Origin: Yamagishiella unicocca
Taxonomy: Eukaryota; Chlorophyta; Chlorophyceae; Chlamydomonadales; Volvocaceae
DNA length: 64,000 bases
Assembly (NCBI GenBank): GCA_003116995.1
Contig: BDSL01000013.1
Span: 1,240,001 to 1,304,000, forward strand
Reading direction: 5' to 3'
The notes beneath the pieces were generated by a model that saw nothing but the letters and a program-made list of their open reading frames with translations, was not told where the DNA came from and did not search any database. Positions 50,725-63,600 of the stretch are shown one piece after another; the stretch's first letter is position 1, and every line of letters starts with the position of its first letter. A program made the position numbers and the translations under genes.

Positions 50725-53027
50725 ATGGCCAGTTTCACGCAACATTTAACCACAGGTCGCTTGGGTCGGCTTACGCCGTCGCCGGTGGCTGCGGTACCCA
50801 AAAGGCGTGCAGTTGTGGTTGCCGCGCAAGCCGCACAGCAGCTTACACGGGTTCGGTTGAAGACCCGCCAAGACTGTGAGCTTGCTGTCAGCTTTTACCC
50901 ACGATTTCGTTACAACGCGCTGGGCGGAGGTGGCTGGGGCACTGTTACGGACCTGGGGTGAGGCCCATCGTGCGACAACGGACGGAAGCGCAGCCTTACC
51001 TGTATGCAACCACGAACAACTGTGAAAAGTTAGACGCCATTGTATCCATGGGAGAACGTATGCGTTTTCAGGGGTCGGGTTAAATGTGTCGCAGCGTTAC
51101 AGCCTTGAGGACGACGGGTTACTTCTCGTCCGGGGAGCCTTGTGCCTCACTTCCGCCTTGTGTGATGTTTGACCTACTCCCAGTGCCATTAGTGACCTCA
51201 CTTGGTGTGCGTAGGCACTGAACAACGTAATCGTGGGTGGGGTCTGCGTGTGATGCGGGCCTTGACTTACGCGTCTATACATCCCAGCCCACCGGTCGCG
51301 GCACCACCTGACTGGCCTCGCCGCCCTCGTGTGTTCCCCACATCCCATGTCAGCGACGGCAAGCTGCACCTGGCCTTCGACACGAGCGTGTTAGTCATCC
51401 CGGACATGTCCTACCGCACCGCCATGCTCATGGGGCTTCTGCCGATTCCCCCGCCCCTCAACATCGCTATCCGCCCGGTATCCCTCGAGGTGCGAGGGCG
51501 CACATGTGTGGATGCACATATGCGGCATACACGCAGCGACGTTGTTACTTTTTACCCATTTGAAGGGGTGCGATTTAATGGGTCGACAGGAGCTGCCGCC
51601 CTGTCAGCATTCGGGCTGTTGAGCGTGCCGAGGACGCACGTGCGTGTGTGAGGGGGGCCACGGGGCAGGGCAAGACATGCCTACGAGGCCGTCTGTTGGC
51701 TAGGGACGGGCTTGATTAGGCTCCATCCAGCCCGCCAGCACCCCTGCGCACTGCACCTCCAATCTAGGGTAGGCCCAGTTCCAATCGCCTAGCTACCAGC
51801 GCTACTGCCAGTTGCGGCTGCCACGCGAGGGCGCGCACTCACATCGCACCGACACAGCCGTCATTACTTCGTTTCGGTGACGACTCCACGCTGCCCCGCC
51901 TGTGCGAGTAAATTGTCATTGGATGGAAAACCGAACATGAGGCCCACGATTGGTGCACATCCCCGCAGGGCATTCTGGACCAAGTCACGGGTGAGGTCAA
52001 CCTCAACTTCGAGTCCGATTTCTACTTCACCGCCGGCCCCATCTACAAGCCGCCCGGCCTCAAGGTGAGCATCGAACCTGTGACCTACATCCCGCGGTCC
52101 CTGACCAGCCGTCCCTGTGCCCCTGCCGTTGACATGCGGCCCACGACCCGGGGGGTTCCGAGGGCCCAGGGGCTTGCTCGGAGTACATCCCTCAGGCCTG
52201 CACCTCAGCAGGCTGCGTTGTGGTTTACACTTAGTGGCGGTTTCCTCCATTGTGACTGCTTGTGGTTTATTACACTTCGTAGCAGCTGCCTCCATTGTGG
52301 CTGCTCCTCACTCCCAAGGCCAGTGGCATCCGCATGCGTGTGCAGCGGTACACGTCGTACGGCACCGTCTTGCTGGTGACTTTGCGACCTTCACGTCCAT
52401 TCGGTGTCGCCCTGCTGCGAGGCCATCAGGAGTAGTCTCCACCAACGTCCAGCTGTTGCCTGCCTACAGTATTCATGTGTCGCCCGCACGGCAATGTTCC
52501 ATATGAACGATGTAGCCATGTAGCCCCGAAGTGCATGCTGTACGGACCCACAAAGGTAGCAGGCTTGTACCTGTTTGTAATTCGCTGTGGGCCCGTCAGC
52601 TCAGAAGGCGGTTTAGTAAAGGCCAGCGGACGAGTACGGTGCCATGGTGGGGAGCACAGTACAACCATGCCTTATCTTGGTCAAACGACTCGTGCGGTTT
52701 TCTGCTTTGCATGATGGCCATCCGCACTCTGTCGATGCAGTACGTGCGGTGTTGCCAGGTCAGCCACACATCTGCCATGTATTATCGACCCGTCACGTTG
52801 GCAGAAATGACATCCATCCCCCCCACCCACAGATCCGAACCGTGCTAACAACGGAGACCACTCAGGGGAGGAACCTGTCCGCCAACGGCCGGCGTTTGGT
52901 GGACAACAGCGGGGTGCTTGTGGGGACGGCCACAGTGGACCCCGTGGGCGACGTGTTCATGGACAGTTTCTTGCAGCTGCCAAACGACGCGCTTGCGGTG
53001 ATGAGCTGCGACTTCGTGTTCGAGTAA
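50725..53027 (+). CDS. Conserved plastid-targeted protein of unknown function
   Basis: Four phase-consistent exons (50725-50957, 51354-51489, 51969-52064, 52833-53027) give 219 residues. The first 35-40 residues (MASFTQHLTTGRLGRL...KRRAVVVAAQA) have the Ser/Thr/Arg/Ala make-up and VxA cleavage-like end of an algal chloroplast transit peptide. The mature part carries YPRFRYNALGGGGWGTVTDLGDGKL, VLVIPDMSYRTAMLMGLLPIPPPL, FTAGPIYKPPGLK, VLTTETTQG and FLQLPNDALAVMSC. From memory this pattern fits a small family shared by cyanobacteria and plastid-bearing eukaryotes with no established role; no name is assigned. The 769-bp last intron could hide a further in-phase exon, but the protein reads smoothly without one. 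Confidence 0.72.
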
Positions 53028-54581
53028 GGGGGCGGGCCGTGTGGCAACGGAGAACGAACGTATTTGATGCGCGGGTGCAGGACGTGGAGCTAAGTGGCGG
53101 AGTTAACTTTGCCGCATACGTGTGCTTGTCCTGTACATGTTCCTATATCTTCACATTTGCCTCGTGGCAAAATAACTTCAGTCCGGTGAGGTAGCCCAAA
53201 AGCCAATAAAAGGAGGGATGTACCGTTATATGCAAAGCGTGATCATTGGTAGACCCACAACTGCTGACATCTGATATTGCGTATAACTCCGGCGATGTGG
53301 TTGCAAAGATGTTGCCATGGAAGTAGCCATTCTTTCTTGAGGGCTGCATCGCGGTTTATTGGGATGGTGGGCGCATGGGCGCCCACACGCTCGTCGATTT
53401 GCAGGTTACCTTTTGCCGCACATGCGCCACAATGGCAACTATCCACACCGGATCACTTAGGTTTGCGTAAGACTGCGTAAAGGTTACGAAGAAAACAAAA
53501 GTGAAGATGGAGAGTTGAGAGAGTGATCACACCTTCTGCTTCGGACACGGGAACGGATGGTGAGGAGTGAAGTCAAGGATTAATTTGTGGGGCGGATACA
53601 CGTCCGTCGGAGGTTCAGCTGCGTTTCTCTGCGTTGACCCAAGTGGTTTGCCAGGCGACTTGACTGCTGGACAGCTGGACTGTTCCATTGCTTACTCCAT
53701 TTTGTAATTGTAAGTGAAGTAGAGTACAATGCTAGAACTGGGGTTCGGCTGCGCGCCACACACTGGATTGCAGGAACCGCAGGAACTGCACCGCGGCCCT
53801 GCAACATACAACAAGTCAGGAACATACAATAGTAAGGCACCTGCATGCTAGTAATATATACTCATTTTCAGAAACTACTGATACATAGGAAGGAAGGATT
53901 GGTATCGCTTTGTTTAGCCAATCAGTGGAAGCGCTGTGGGGCCCCCCTGTCGACTCTCCTAGTCAAGCAAATCCTGCAGAGGGAGGATACACATATATAA
54001 TGCAATTATTTCTGTAGGGCAATTACAGAGTGTAAGAGCGACAGAATTCATCGCGGTGACTGCAAGGTCATATAAGCGAAACGGCTCCTAGGGTTTGGTC
54101 GTACGAAGAGTAATGTACAATTGCAGATAGGATACTATAATACACGGACCTAAACTCGCGCAATCCTCATATCCTTTATCAAATGGAATTCCGCTTGACG
54201 CCGCGGCGGTGATTGTACCGAACTATCGGTTTCTTTTGACTTGGCAGGTTCATCATTTTGCCCTAGTGTCAAGCTAATCCACATTTGGGTTTAGCAAACA
54301 ACGCACCGATATCAAATCAGGTAAACCCATTGACCATCGAGAGTGGGCGGGTTGCAAGACGTCGAAAGCCATGCAGCCTCGACGGACCCTACAACCAACC
54401 TATCTCGTGCCCTTACATCTCTCAATTTTACAGATTTTGATTACGCTATCTCACGCACTTGGTGCGATCGTTGTCCTTATCCAGGACCGTTGCCGTAGAA
54501 ACCAGTCCTTCAGTGCTTCCGCGCTGCGTCGACGCCGACATCCTATCGCACCAATTTGACAGCCGCTGATCGTGATTTAAC
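53028..54581. other. Intergenic region with no gene seen
   Basis: Holds the presumed 3' UTR of the plastid protein gene (tandem TGTAA at 53703-53713) and the promoter and 5' UTR of the first ankyrin gene. Composition is visibly lower in G+C than the coding blocks. No protein, RNA gene or mobile element was recognised. Confidence 0.5.
53703..53713 (+). promoter_or_regulatory. Two adjacent TGTAA polyadenylation signals, plastid protein gene
   Basis: TGTAA at 53703-53707 and 53709-53713, about 680 nt after the stop; no earlier copy was noticed. Confidence 0.4.
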
Positions 54582-57500
54582 ATGGGCAATGCTCTTGCTC
54601 CAACTTCAGCGACTCTGTTCGATGCTATTGCCGGGGGCGACGCCGACGCCGCGGTCGGGGCCCTGCAAGCGCATCCAAACCTGTCGCGCAAGCGCTTGGG
54701 CACCAAACGTCGCAATCTCTATCACATCTGCGCAGCCAATGGCCAAGTCGCCGTGCTCAGAAGTTTGTGCGAACACGTTTGGAGAACAGTTCCGGACGAG
54801 GGAGGCGTGGTACGCGACGGCCCGCCCTCATCGACGCAGCAGCATCCTGCCATTCGCCAGGCAATAAACATGCGAGATCAGAAAGGCCTGACGCCTCTAT
54901 CGCTGGCATGCAAGCATGGTCATGCGCGAGTCGTGGAGTACTTAATTTTGCAGGTAGGCCCGACGCGCAACTGACAGGCAGCGCAAACTGACCTGGGAGT
55001 TAGATCTTACCGACCTGATGCTTTCATTTTTTCCGCCAGGGTGCTGATCCGTGGGTCAAGGACCGACTTCAGGGCAAAGCGCCCCTGCACCACGCCGCCA
55101 GGGCCAACAACCCGGAATGCATTGAGGCGATCTTATCCAGCCCGTACGTGGAACAGGTCGGGAACTTCAACACGACGGCTTGCAAGTAAGTCCGGACGAA
55201 TTTATCGAAGTCCAGGGCAGCTCCATGTCTGCTGATGTGTGTCGCACACCTATGGGTTCCAAGCTAGGTGCACATTGGTTCGGGAACTTCAGCAGGGTCT
55301 GGAACCCCAGTAGGCCACCCGCCAAGTACCAGCTCAGCACCCACACGCGTATTTCGAACCTGTGCGCATTTCGAACCTGTGCTCTCCAGCGGTTGCACTG
55401 ACGCACCTGGTCGGATGGCCTCCTTGCTTCCAGGCTGGTGGACTACCCCAGCAACGCGGGCTACACGCCGCTCCACTACGCCGCAGCGTCTCACTCTGCG
55501 GAGGCGGCGGCAGCACTGCTCAGCCACGGAGCTGACCCCAACGCGAAGACATGGGACGTGGGGTTCGACTACATCCAGCTCGACCGTGGCAGCACGCCGC
55601 TGCACTCAGCCGCTCGCCTTGGGAACCTGGACGTGGCTATGCTGCTCCTGAAGTACTGGTACGACAACCTGAGGAGCCTGGATGTGACCGACCCGCGGGT
55701 CGTTGAGAACTTCCTGCGGATCAAGCCCTACCAGATGCCGGGTGTAAAGCTGAACAAGGCGCTGTTCCGGGTGCTGGACCCCGCCACGTCCATTAGGGAA
55801 ATCAGCGACCCTTTCGGACTGACCTCCAAGGCCATCATTGTGCCGCCCAGCAAGGCCGCACCGCTGAAGCAGGTGCAGCACAGCGGACGGAACCTGTCGT
55901 ACTACCGCCAGGTGCGACCACCAGATAAGGGGTTTCAAGGAAACTCGTGTAGCGAGAAAGGAGTGGAAATTAAGGGAAGTTCAGATCAAGGGTGAGGCAT
56001 TACCACCAGCTCCCTATGCGCGTCACACGTTAGGCTAAGTTGAGGGAATTTGAACCCCAGTGGACGAGTACGACTAAGCATTCGGCCCTGCATAACGACG
56101 TCGTTGATAGCTACATTGGCTGGAAGGCTTAGCAAACTCTTGTTTGTAACCCTGCAGCAACATATGCAAATGCCAGGCCATGCTGCCCATTGTGCGGGTA
56201 ATCTTTTCGATGGTGCAGGACTCCGAGTCGTCAAAGCTGTCTTGCGGCAGCGGTGGGGGTGATGACGCAGGCCTGGCTTCAGTTGTCGGCGCTTCACAGT
56301 CCCGGAGAACCGCCACCAACGGGGGAGAAACGCAGCGGCCTGGGGCCCCGCCTGGGAGCTGGCCGGCGATGGCGCCAGCCACACCGCTGCAGGTGAGCAG
56401 GGCCTCGGTGGGTCAGCAGCTGATTAGTAATAATAATAACAAAAATATTACGCCGGCCGGAGGCTGGCGTGTATTAAGGGGGTGGGGAACTGAGGGGCGG
56501 ACTCCACCCCTATATGCCCGCACCACCTGGCTGATTAGTAAAGTAGGTTTAGCCAAGGACGCCCGCTTAAAAAGTACTGTACGGCTTAAGTATGATAATA
56601 CACACCTTGCATGTTCCTTTTTGCCGACCCTGAAACCCTGTAACTAACTGCCGTAGGTGCCAGCGGGCTGGGAGGACCTCCTGGCAGACAAGTCGACTGG
56701 AGTGCCCACGCAAAACAAAGATCATGGGAGCACCCCCGACTTTGTGTCCTTATACCGGTGGGTGCTCGCCTGCCTGCCCTGCAAGGCGCGCGCCGTCTTG
56801 CACCATTAGTTGCGAGGTATTGTTCAGGTTGTAGCGCTTGTTTAGGACATGCGATGCAGTGCTGCGAACATTCGTACTACCACGCGCCATGACAAACGGT
56901 GGCAACATAAACGACTGTTTGTTGGCCGGCTGCGCAGGTGCTCCGACCTGGACAATGACCCATCTGTGAGGCCGCCAGTAACGGCTACGCCTGTCGCAGC
57001 ATCCCCATTCAGCACCGCCCAGGAGGGCCACCTGCGTAAGCACAGCAGCGTCAAACGTACCTCCAACTCCCTCCTGCCGCCCGCCGCCACCTCTTTGGGC
57101 CGCACCCGCTCCGGCGCAGTGTTTCCCCTTCCGTCTGCCAACACGGCGCAGCAGCTCCAACGGACCGGGTCGCTGCAGCCTGCGTCGTCCGCATCCCACT
57201 ACAACGTGGTTCCCAGCCAGAGCAGGCGGCGAGGAGACAACCAGCACAGCGACAACGGCGCCATCACGCCGCCGTATGCGCAGCAGGAGCCCTCCTGCCT
57301 TTTGCCATCGACCCCAGGTGACGTGTACCGACTTCACGCCAGCACGGGACACCGCGCCCGACCGACCCACAACTGCAGCACCGGCGTAGGCGAACAACCG
57401 GACACCTTCAATTGCGAGCTGCCGCCCCCCGCCACGCCCCCCGTCATGCCGGCCACGACGCAGTCGTCGCGCTCGTTGTCTGCCAGGGACGGGAGCGTGT

Positions 57501-57823
57501 ACGCGGGCACCGCTGGCGGCCCGGGGTATGGCGGCGGCGGCGGCAGCGGCGGCAGCATGAAGCGCTCCGGCAGTGACATGCTGAAGGCGGGGACCTCCTC
57601 CCAGGACCTCGACAAGTCCACTTCTGGCCGCTCTTTGGTAAAGACGCTGTCCAGGAAGCTGATGTCCGCTGCTAGCGGCACGGCGTCTAGCAGCAACGAT
57701 ACCTCGCAGCGCCCAGCAGCCGTTATATCCGCTTGGGCTGACCGGAGCCCCTTTCCCGCCGATCCCAGCAACCGCAGCGCAAAGGGGTGTCCGGAGCTCC
57801 CACGCAATCAGTATGCTCGATAG
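54582..57823 (+). CDS. Ankyrin-repeat protein, XB3/XBAT-like, paralogue 1
   Basis: Six phase-consistent exons (54582-54953, 55040-55185, 55434-55911, 56219-56392, 56657-56757, 56938-57823) give 718 residues. It starts MGNALAP, with Gly2 available for N-myristoylation. Ankyrin units include GLTPLSLACKHGHARVVEYL, KAPLHHAARANNPECIEAIL, GYTPLHYAAASHSAEAAAAL and GSTPLHSAARLGNLDVAMLL; the KTWDVGFDYIQLDRGSTPLH stretch mirrors the long ankyrin loop of plant XB3-type ubiquitin ligases. Unlike those, no C-terminal RING is seen; the tail is Ser/Gly/Pro-rich with PAGWEDLL followed by basic/serine segments. The next gene (from 60647) is a paralogue with the same first two exon lengths. A role in membrane-linked signalling or ubiquitin biology is only inferred. 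Confidence 0.85.
56431..56529 (-). mobile_element. 5'-truncated SINE-type insertion with target duplication
   Basis: A 99-bp insertion, minus orientation, in the intron after exon 56219-56392. A TAATAATAATAA tail and the 12-bp duplication GCTGATTAGTAA (56419-56430 and 56530-56541) mark it. The body matches 48304-48398. Confidence 0.82.
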
Positions 57824-60646
57824 TGATGCCCGGCGCGTCGTGGGTGCATGGAGGATTCGCTGGAAGGTTCTCATCTTCGTGAAGGGCAACCGGGGGCGGC
57901 TAGCTTCCTACGGATAGTCACGACCGTGCCAAGATTTGGGTGGGAGGGGCCATCCGCCCCTAACTGCCTGCCGCCGCACGGCTGCGATGTGAGCAGTGCG
58001 CAAATGCATCAGGAAACGGCTCGGGATGTACAACAAAGTACGATGGGGGTGTCTGCAATAATCCTTTGAAATACAAGGATGATTGTGCTATTGCCCTAAG
58101 TTCGGGTATTAAGGGTATGGCCAAATCGATGTTTGACGCGCTGGCGCGATGCCCTGAAAACTATTGGCAGATCAATTGACGGTCAGACTGTCGCAGACTG
58201 GTAACCTCGCTTATAAAGGAAGTTGCAGTGCCGCTATCTCACTATGTGGACTCGGGACGCAGAAAGCGTTAGGGGCACTAGTTGCCGAATCCCTAAGGGT
58301 GGTCGGCGTGACGGCAAGCCACATCTCGCACTAGTGCGAAGTATTTTCTTACGCCAATGGCCAGCAACGAGTTTCAAGCGTATTGTGAGCCTTGACTGAC
58401 GGTGCTTCTGCGCCACTACGGCAACAGTTTTGAACCCATGTAAGGGGCTATATTTAGGAGGGAGTTCGGCGGAGAGCCCTTCGGATACGTTCCTGGAACC
58501 GAGGTTAGGTTTATCGTAGTGACGTGTAGGCTTGATTCTCGAACCGGTGACGGCACTGGATTTGTGGACGTTTGTCGGCGACCGCATGTGAGGTGTGTGT
58601 TTTAGGGAACTGCTACTGCTCGCGCGGACAGTTACTCCTCGTTACGCGTAAAACCGCATCATGGTGTTGTTGCTGTACGTGTTATAGTGGGTGACAGACC
58701 AGAAGGCACTACTATCGAATTGCAGCTTGCATGTCAGTTTTGGGGTTTTTGGGACTCCATGCCCGCAACAGTTGACCTCATTTTCGAACGACAGCATTAA
58801 GCATTTATCGAGTTACGCATTGGATGCCGGCATGGCATGACAACGCCTCGGAACGCAATGCGTGGCTCGGAAAGTCGGAATTGTACGGCACGTATCAGCT
58901 GGCCGAGTGGCGCATGTAACAAGATTGCTGCAGTAGCTTCCTAACCACGACCAACCGCATAACTGCATGCGTTCATACGTCTGCCTGCCCGAATGTCTGG
59001 ATGCTGCTGTTTGCAGCGGACGGACAGACGTGCTGACGGGTGGCCCTGCTCACCCCTCCCAGCGCAGCAGGGGCGACATGAAGGGGACGATGCAAAAGGT
59101 AAATATATTTCCCCTGGTTGCATACAGTCCGCTGCTATGCCGCCTATCTAACAGGGCCCCGTCGCCGCCGCACCTCGGGAGCAGTACATGTCTGTCTGCG
59201 CTGTTTACCGGTAATTGATGTTGATACTCCATCGTTGCTAGGTACATTGGAACAAGACGTTGGCGTAGTTGGAAATGTACGTTTTGCCTGCAGCGACGAA
59301 GAAAGCGTTAATCGGCTAGCTCCCGCGTTGCCATGGCATAACGAGACCGGCTAGGACCCAAACTTACAGGCCAGGACCCAAATTTACTGTACGTTGTAGT
59401 CACACAATTTTATGCACGTTTGCAAATACGCTTTCTGTGCATCGGCGATTGACGAAGCTGCATTTACGGAAAGCACAAAACGCATTATAACTGTACTATC
59501 TTACTACCATGGGCAGGTCCACGCTCATATGTATACGTCTCTATAAACGCTCCTATTAACACTGTAACATTTCATCATCAGCTGCGACTGAATAATCATA
59601 GGCGGTCCGTAGCCAGTACATTAGCTGTTAGCGCCGCCGCGGCGGAGACAGAAGAGCGAGGGCAGTGCAAGAGGCTTGAGTGGATGTCGATCGAACATGT
59701 AGGCTATGTAGTGGTGATGCGCTTCGTACGGAGCATATACTCCGCATCTTCATCGAAGATGGAATGTGGAAACGCAAGGCGCACGAATGCTGAGTATGCG
59801 TAACGCAACCGAAAATATTGACTGCATTCCAGGCGTGTACCTGGGCTACAAACTCACATTGATTGCGATGTACCGTAACGCGACTCTTAGGACTGATACA
59901 GCATGATCGAGCAGTACAACGACTTGATTTGCTTTCCCAACTCACAACCCATTAAATGTTTGTGTGTCCTTTGCTTTCTGTACACACCTTGATTTTGCAT
60001 ACGCCATTTGCGTCGAGACTTAACGGGCAGAGAGATCGGAAGCTCCTATCCCGAACACGTGCATTCACGTCTTAGCGCGAATTCATACAAACCCAGTTGA
60101 AATCCATCGCCTTGTGTCAACAGGCACCCTTTCGCTGTTTCGCATCTTCCGGTTAATTCGTCAAGTGTTCCGTACAAAAGATGCTTTCACTCAAGGGCAT
60201 CAGCATTGGTACCCTCTAATATTCGCCCATCGATACACTTCGCTGAATGCTGAGCGCGCAGCGCGCAGAAGAGAAACACTCCACATAGCCGTTGTGCTGT
60301 ATTACGGGCCGTTGTCAAGAATTCGCAACTTTGCGGCATTGTCTACCAAAGTTCAGCTCACACGCAGCGACAATCGTTGTATTCGCGCGTCCTGACAAAT
60401 TTACAAGACGTCCACGATTGCCGAGCCCGTCCGACGCGATTCCCGCTTCGGCCGTCACCAGTTACCCGAGTCACTCCCACACCAGTGCATCCATCTCGAA
60501 GCAGCTCGCTCATCAGCAACCAATCTGTGCCGCCGCCAAAACTCATCGACGGGCGCTACTGCACCTTACCGGTACTTGCCTGTATACCATTTCAGTCCTA
60601 GCGTCGGCGGCATACTGGAGTACAATTGTAGCAGCTTACCTGGTAA
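57824..60646. other. 2.8-kb intergenic region with no gene seen
   Basis: Lies between the two ankyrin paralogues. It contains the 3' UTR of the first (possible TGTAA at 58439-58443) and the upstream region of the second. G+C content is clearly lower than in neighbouring genes. A 117-residue minus-strand frame (58234-58587) shows no family resemblance and is not called. Confidence 0.5.
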
Positions 60647-63600
60647 ATGGGAAACGTCGTCGGTACAGAAGCAACACCTTTGTTCGACGCTATCGCGGAC
60701 GGCGACGGCAATGCTGCCGTGAAGGCGCTGGAGGCTCATCCAGGCCTGTCGCATAAGCGAGCTGGCGCCAAGAGCCGCACAATATACCACGAATGTGCTA
60801 AGAACGGACAAGTTGCTGTGCTGAAACAGCTGTGTGAACATGTATGGCGCACCGTGCCGAATGAGCTGGGTAAGATTCAGGAGGGGCCGCCGCCAGAGGG
60901 CCGGTCGCACCCGATCATCTATCAGGCGATAAACAGCTACGATCAGCAAGGACTTACACCTTTGATGCTGGCGTGCAAGAAGGGGCACGCCAAAGCAGTG
61001 GAGTACTTGCTGTCCCAGGTGGGTACGACTCCGGCGCCCGGGCGTCATGCGGGGGGTCGGGCGGACCCCCTACGTCTCTTGCACCGGCGACCCATTTCAC
61101 ATCTCGCTCGGGTTCCACCGCTAGCGATGCCGCACTATGTAACTTCAAGCTGCTTTTGTGTTTCGCATCAAAAGGAAACAAACGTTGGGAGACAAAAACA
61201 CTGCTGTCCGCTCGATTGCAGCCATGCGCCCTGAATGCGCCGCCGTGGGCACAAGGGCAAGTCCTCAATCGTCGCATGCAACCATTCTGCGGGGAAGTGC
61301 TGTGCGTGAGTCAACTGTCCTGCTTGGTGTCGTGGTGCAGGGAGCGGACCCTTGGATCGGCGATCGGCTCATGAGTCGTTCGGCGCTGCATTACGCCGCT
61401 AGGGGCAACCACCCAGGGTGCATTGAAGTCATCCTCTCCAGCCCATTTGTGGAGCAGGTCGGCAAGGTCCGCGCGAAGGAGTACAAGTAAGCTATAACCG
61501 CCGAGGCACTGGCAATTAGTAGTCCTGGCTGGTCGAGTCACGCACTATGCAATACATGCATATTTTCCCGCACGGCGCCCTTCGTACTCCAGCGACGCTC
61601 CGCCTTGCTCCCTTTCGCGATATGAAAGCAGTGCGAGCCGTAAGCCATGGGTGAAGGCTAGGTTACCACAATATGCCGATCCCGTTAGTACTGTAACTAG
61701 GATACGCTAGCGAGGGTCAAACGTTTCCCTTAGCCTCGACGGAGCGCACGTCTGCGTTGGTGATGAGTAGTGAGCTTATGGCCGGAGAATATGGCTTGAC
61801 AATGGAACACATGTCTGCATCGGTATTGAGCTTGGTAGTGGGCTTATGGCGGGAGAGTACGGTATTGTTTGAAGCGCCGCAGAACTAATTGAGAGCCCGC
61901 CCGCGCCGCCCGCCCGCCGCTTCAGGCTGGTGGACTACCCCAACAACGCGGGCTACACGCCGCTCCACTACGCCACCACCTCCCGGGGGGCTGACACGGC
62001 CGCAGCGCTCTTCCGCCATGGCGCCGATCCCAACGCACGGACGTGGGACGTTGGCTTCGACTTCATCCAGTTGGAGCGTGGCAGCACCCCGCTGCACTCC
62101 GCCGCGCGCTTCCAGAACCTGGAGCTGGCGATGATGCTACTGAAGTACTGGGACGACAACCTGCGACGCATGGAAGTGACTGACCCGCGGGTCGTCGAGA
62201 GCTACAATCGGATCAAGGCGTACCAAATGCCGAGTATCAACGTCAATAAGGCGCTGCACAGGGTGCTGGATCCCGCGACGCCGATCAGAGAAATCAGCGA
62301 CCCCTTCGGCGAGACCAATAAGCCCATCATCGTGTCGCCGATTAAGGCTGCGCCGCTGGCGCAGCAGCGTAGCATGCGGGCTCAAGCACAGGTGCGGTGC
62401 GAAGCGTGCTGAAAGTCATTTGACTGCGTCATACACTCGGCAGGGGTCTTGCTCCCGTGCGAGTGGGCGCCACCAGGTCCTACTCACCTCCCGCACATGT
62501 GCACAAACGCATGGGTGGTTCACTGCTCTCCATCCCGTGGCGCGATCCTTCGGGCGCGCCGATTACCTACGGGAGTGTGATGTCAGGATGTGCGATTGTT
62601 TACCCGAAAAAACATGTTGCATACGGCATGTTCCAAGTCTCGGCCAGCTGACTACTGGGTGTGTCCTTTTCCGTTCCATTCCGCTTTCAGGACTCGGATC
62701 TCTCAAAGCCCAACTCCTGTGGCAGTGGTTGGGGCTCGAATGACAAGGCAGGTGGTGGCGGCACCTGATCGGGAGGGGGCCCGGGCTGCAGCAGCTTGGG
62801 TGTTTTGCTAGTGATACCTGGGTGCTGGGGGACTCGGGAGGGATGGGATTTGTTACGTGTGCCCTTCCTCCCAGAATGGCTTTTACTAGGTGGCCCCAGC
62901 CAGGAGGTGGTCCCAGCCAGCCGCCTTGGGTTGAGGACCTCACACCGGACTGCGCGTGACAATGCACATTACCAGTTGTGGGTGGGCCTCCCAGGGCAGA
63001 GGCTCCAGCTAGGCGGACCGCGGCCTGCCCGTCTGCCCGTCTGCTATAGGAACGACGGGCCTGGGTGGATGCGCACCGGCACCGGCACATGGACCGCCAC
63101 GCATCGCCCGCTCGGTGGCACTTGATCACCGCAGTGACGCTGCCGCCATGGATGACTGACGGCGCTTCCGCCTACTGCTGCTGCTGCCTGCAGGTCCCCG
63201 CTGGCTGGGAGGACTTGCTCCCCGCAAAGTCGTCAGCCGCGGCGAACACCCGTGGCAGCGCGCCCGACTTTGTCAGTGTGTACCAGTGAGTGGATGGGTC
63301 GGACAGCGTGCGGCGAACGAAGGCGCTTGTCGGCGAGTGCACGTGCTTCCATGCCGCCATGCCGCCATGCGCACACCGCGGCGCGATGAACGTAAGGAGA
63401 CGTCGGGGGCCACTGACTGCCCGCAGCTGACACCCCATGTACCCGGCTGTACAACCTGGGGCCGGCACTCGCCGCATCAACACCATTGGTCTGCCGCCGA
63501 ACCCGGCCCTTCGCTTGTAGGTGCGCGGAGTTCGTCATGGAGGGCGATGGGACGCCCCCAGAGGACGCAATCCTCGCCGAAGGCACCCCGCTGGGCAGCC

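Noticed and set aside
51072..51170. Extra exon in the plastid protein gene
   Set aside because: No phase-compatible version exists, whereas joining 50957 directly to 51354 gives the smooth GTVTDLGDGKL reading.
58234..58587. 117-residue minus-strand gene between the ankyrin paralogues
   Set aside because: No family resemblance, no neighbouring exons, and it lies in lower-GC intergenic DNA.
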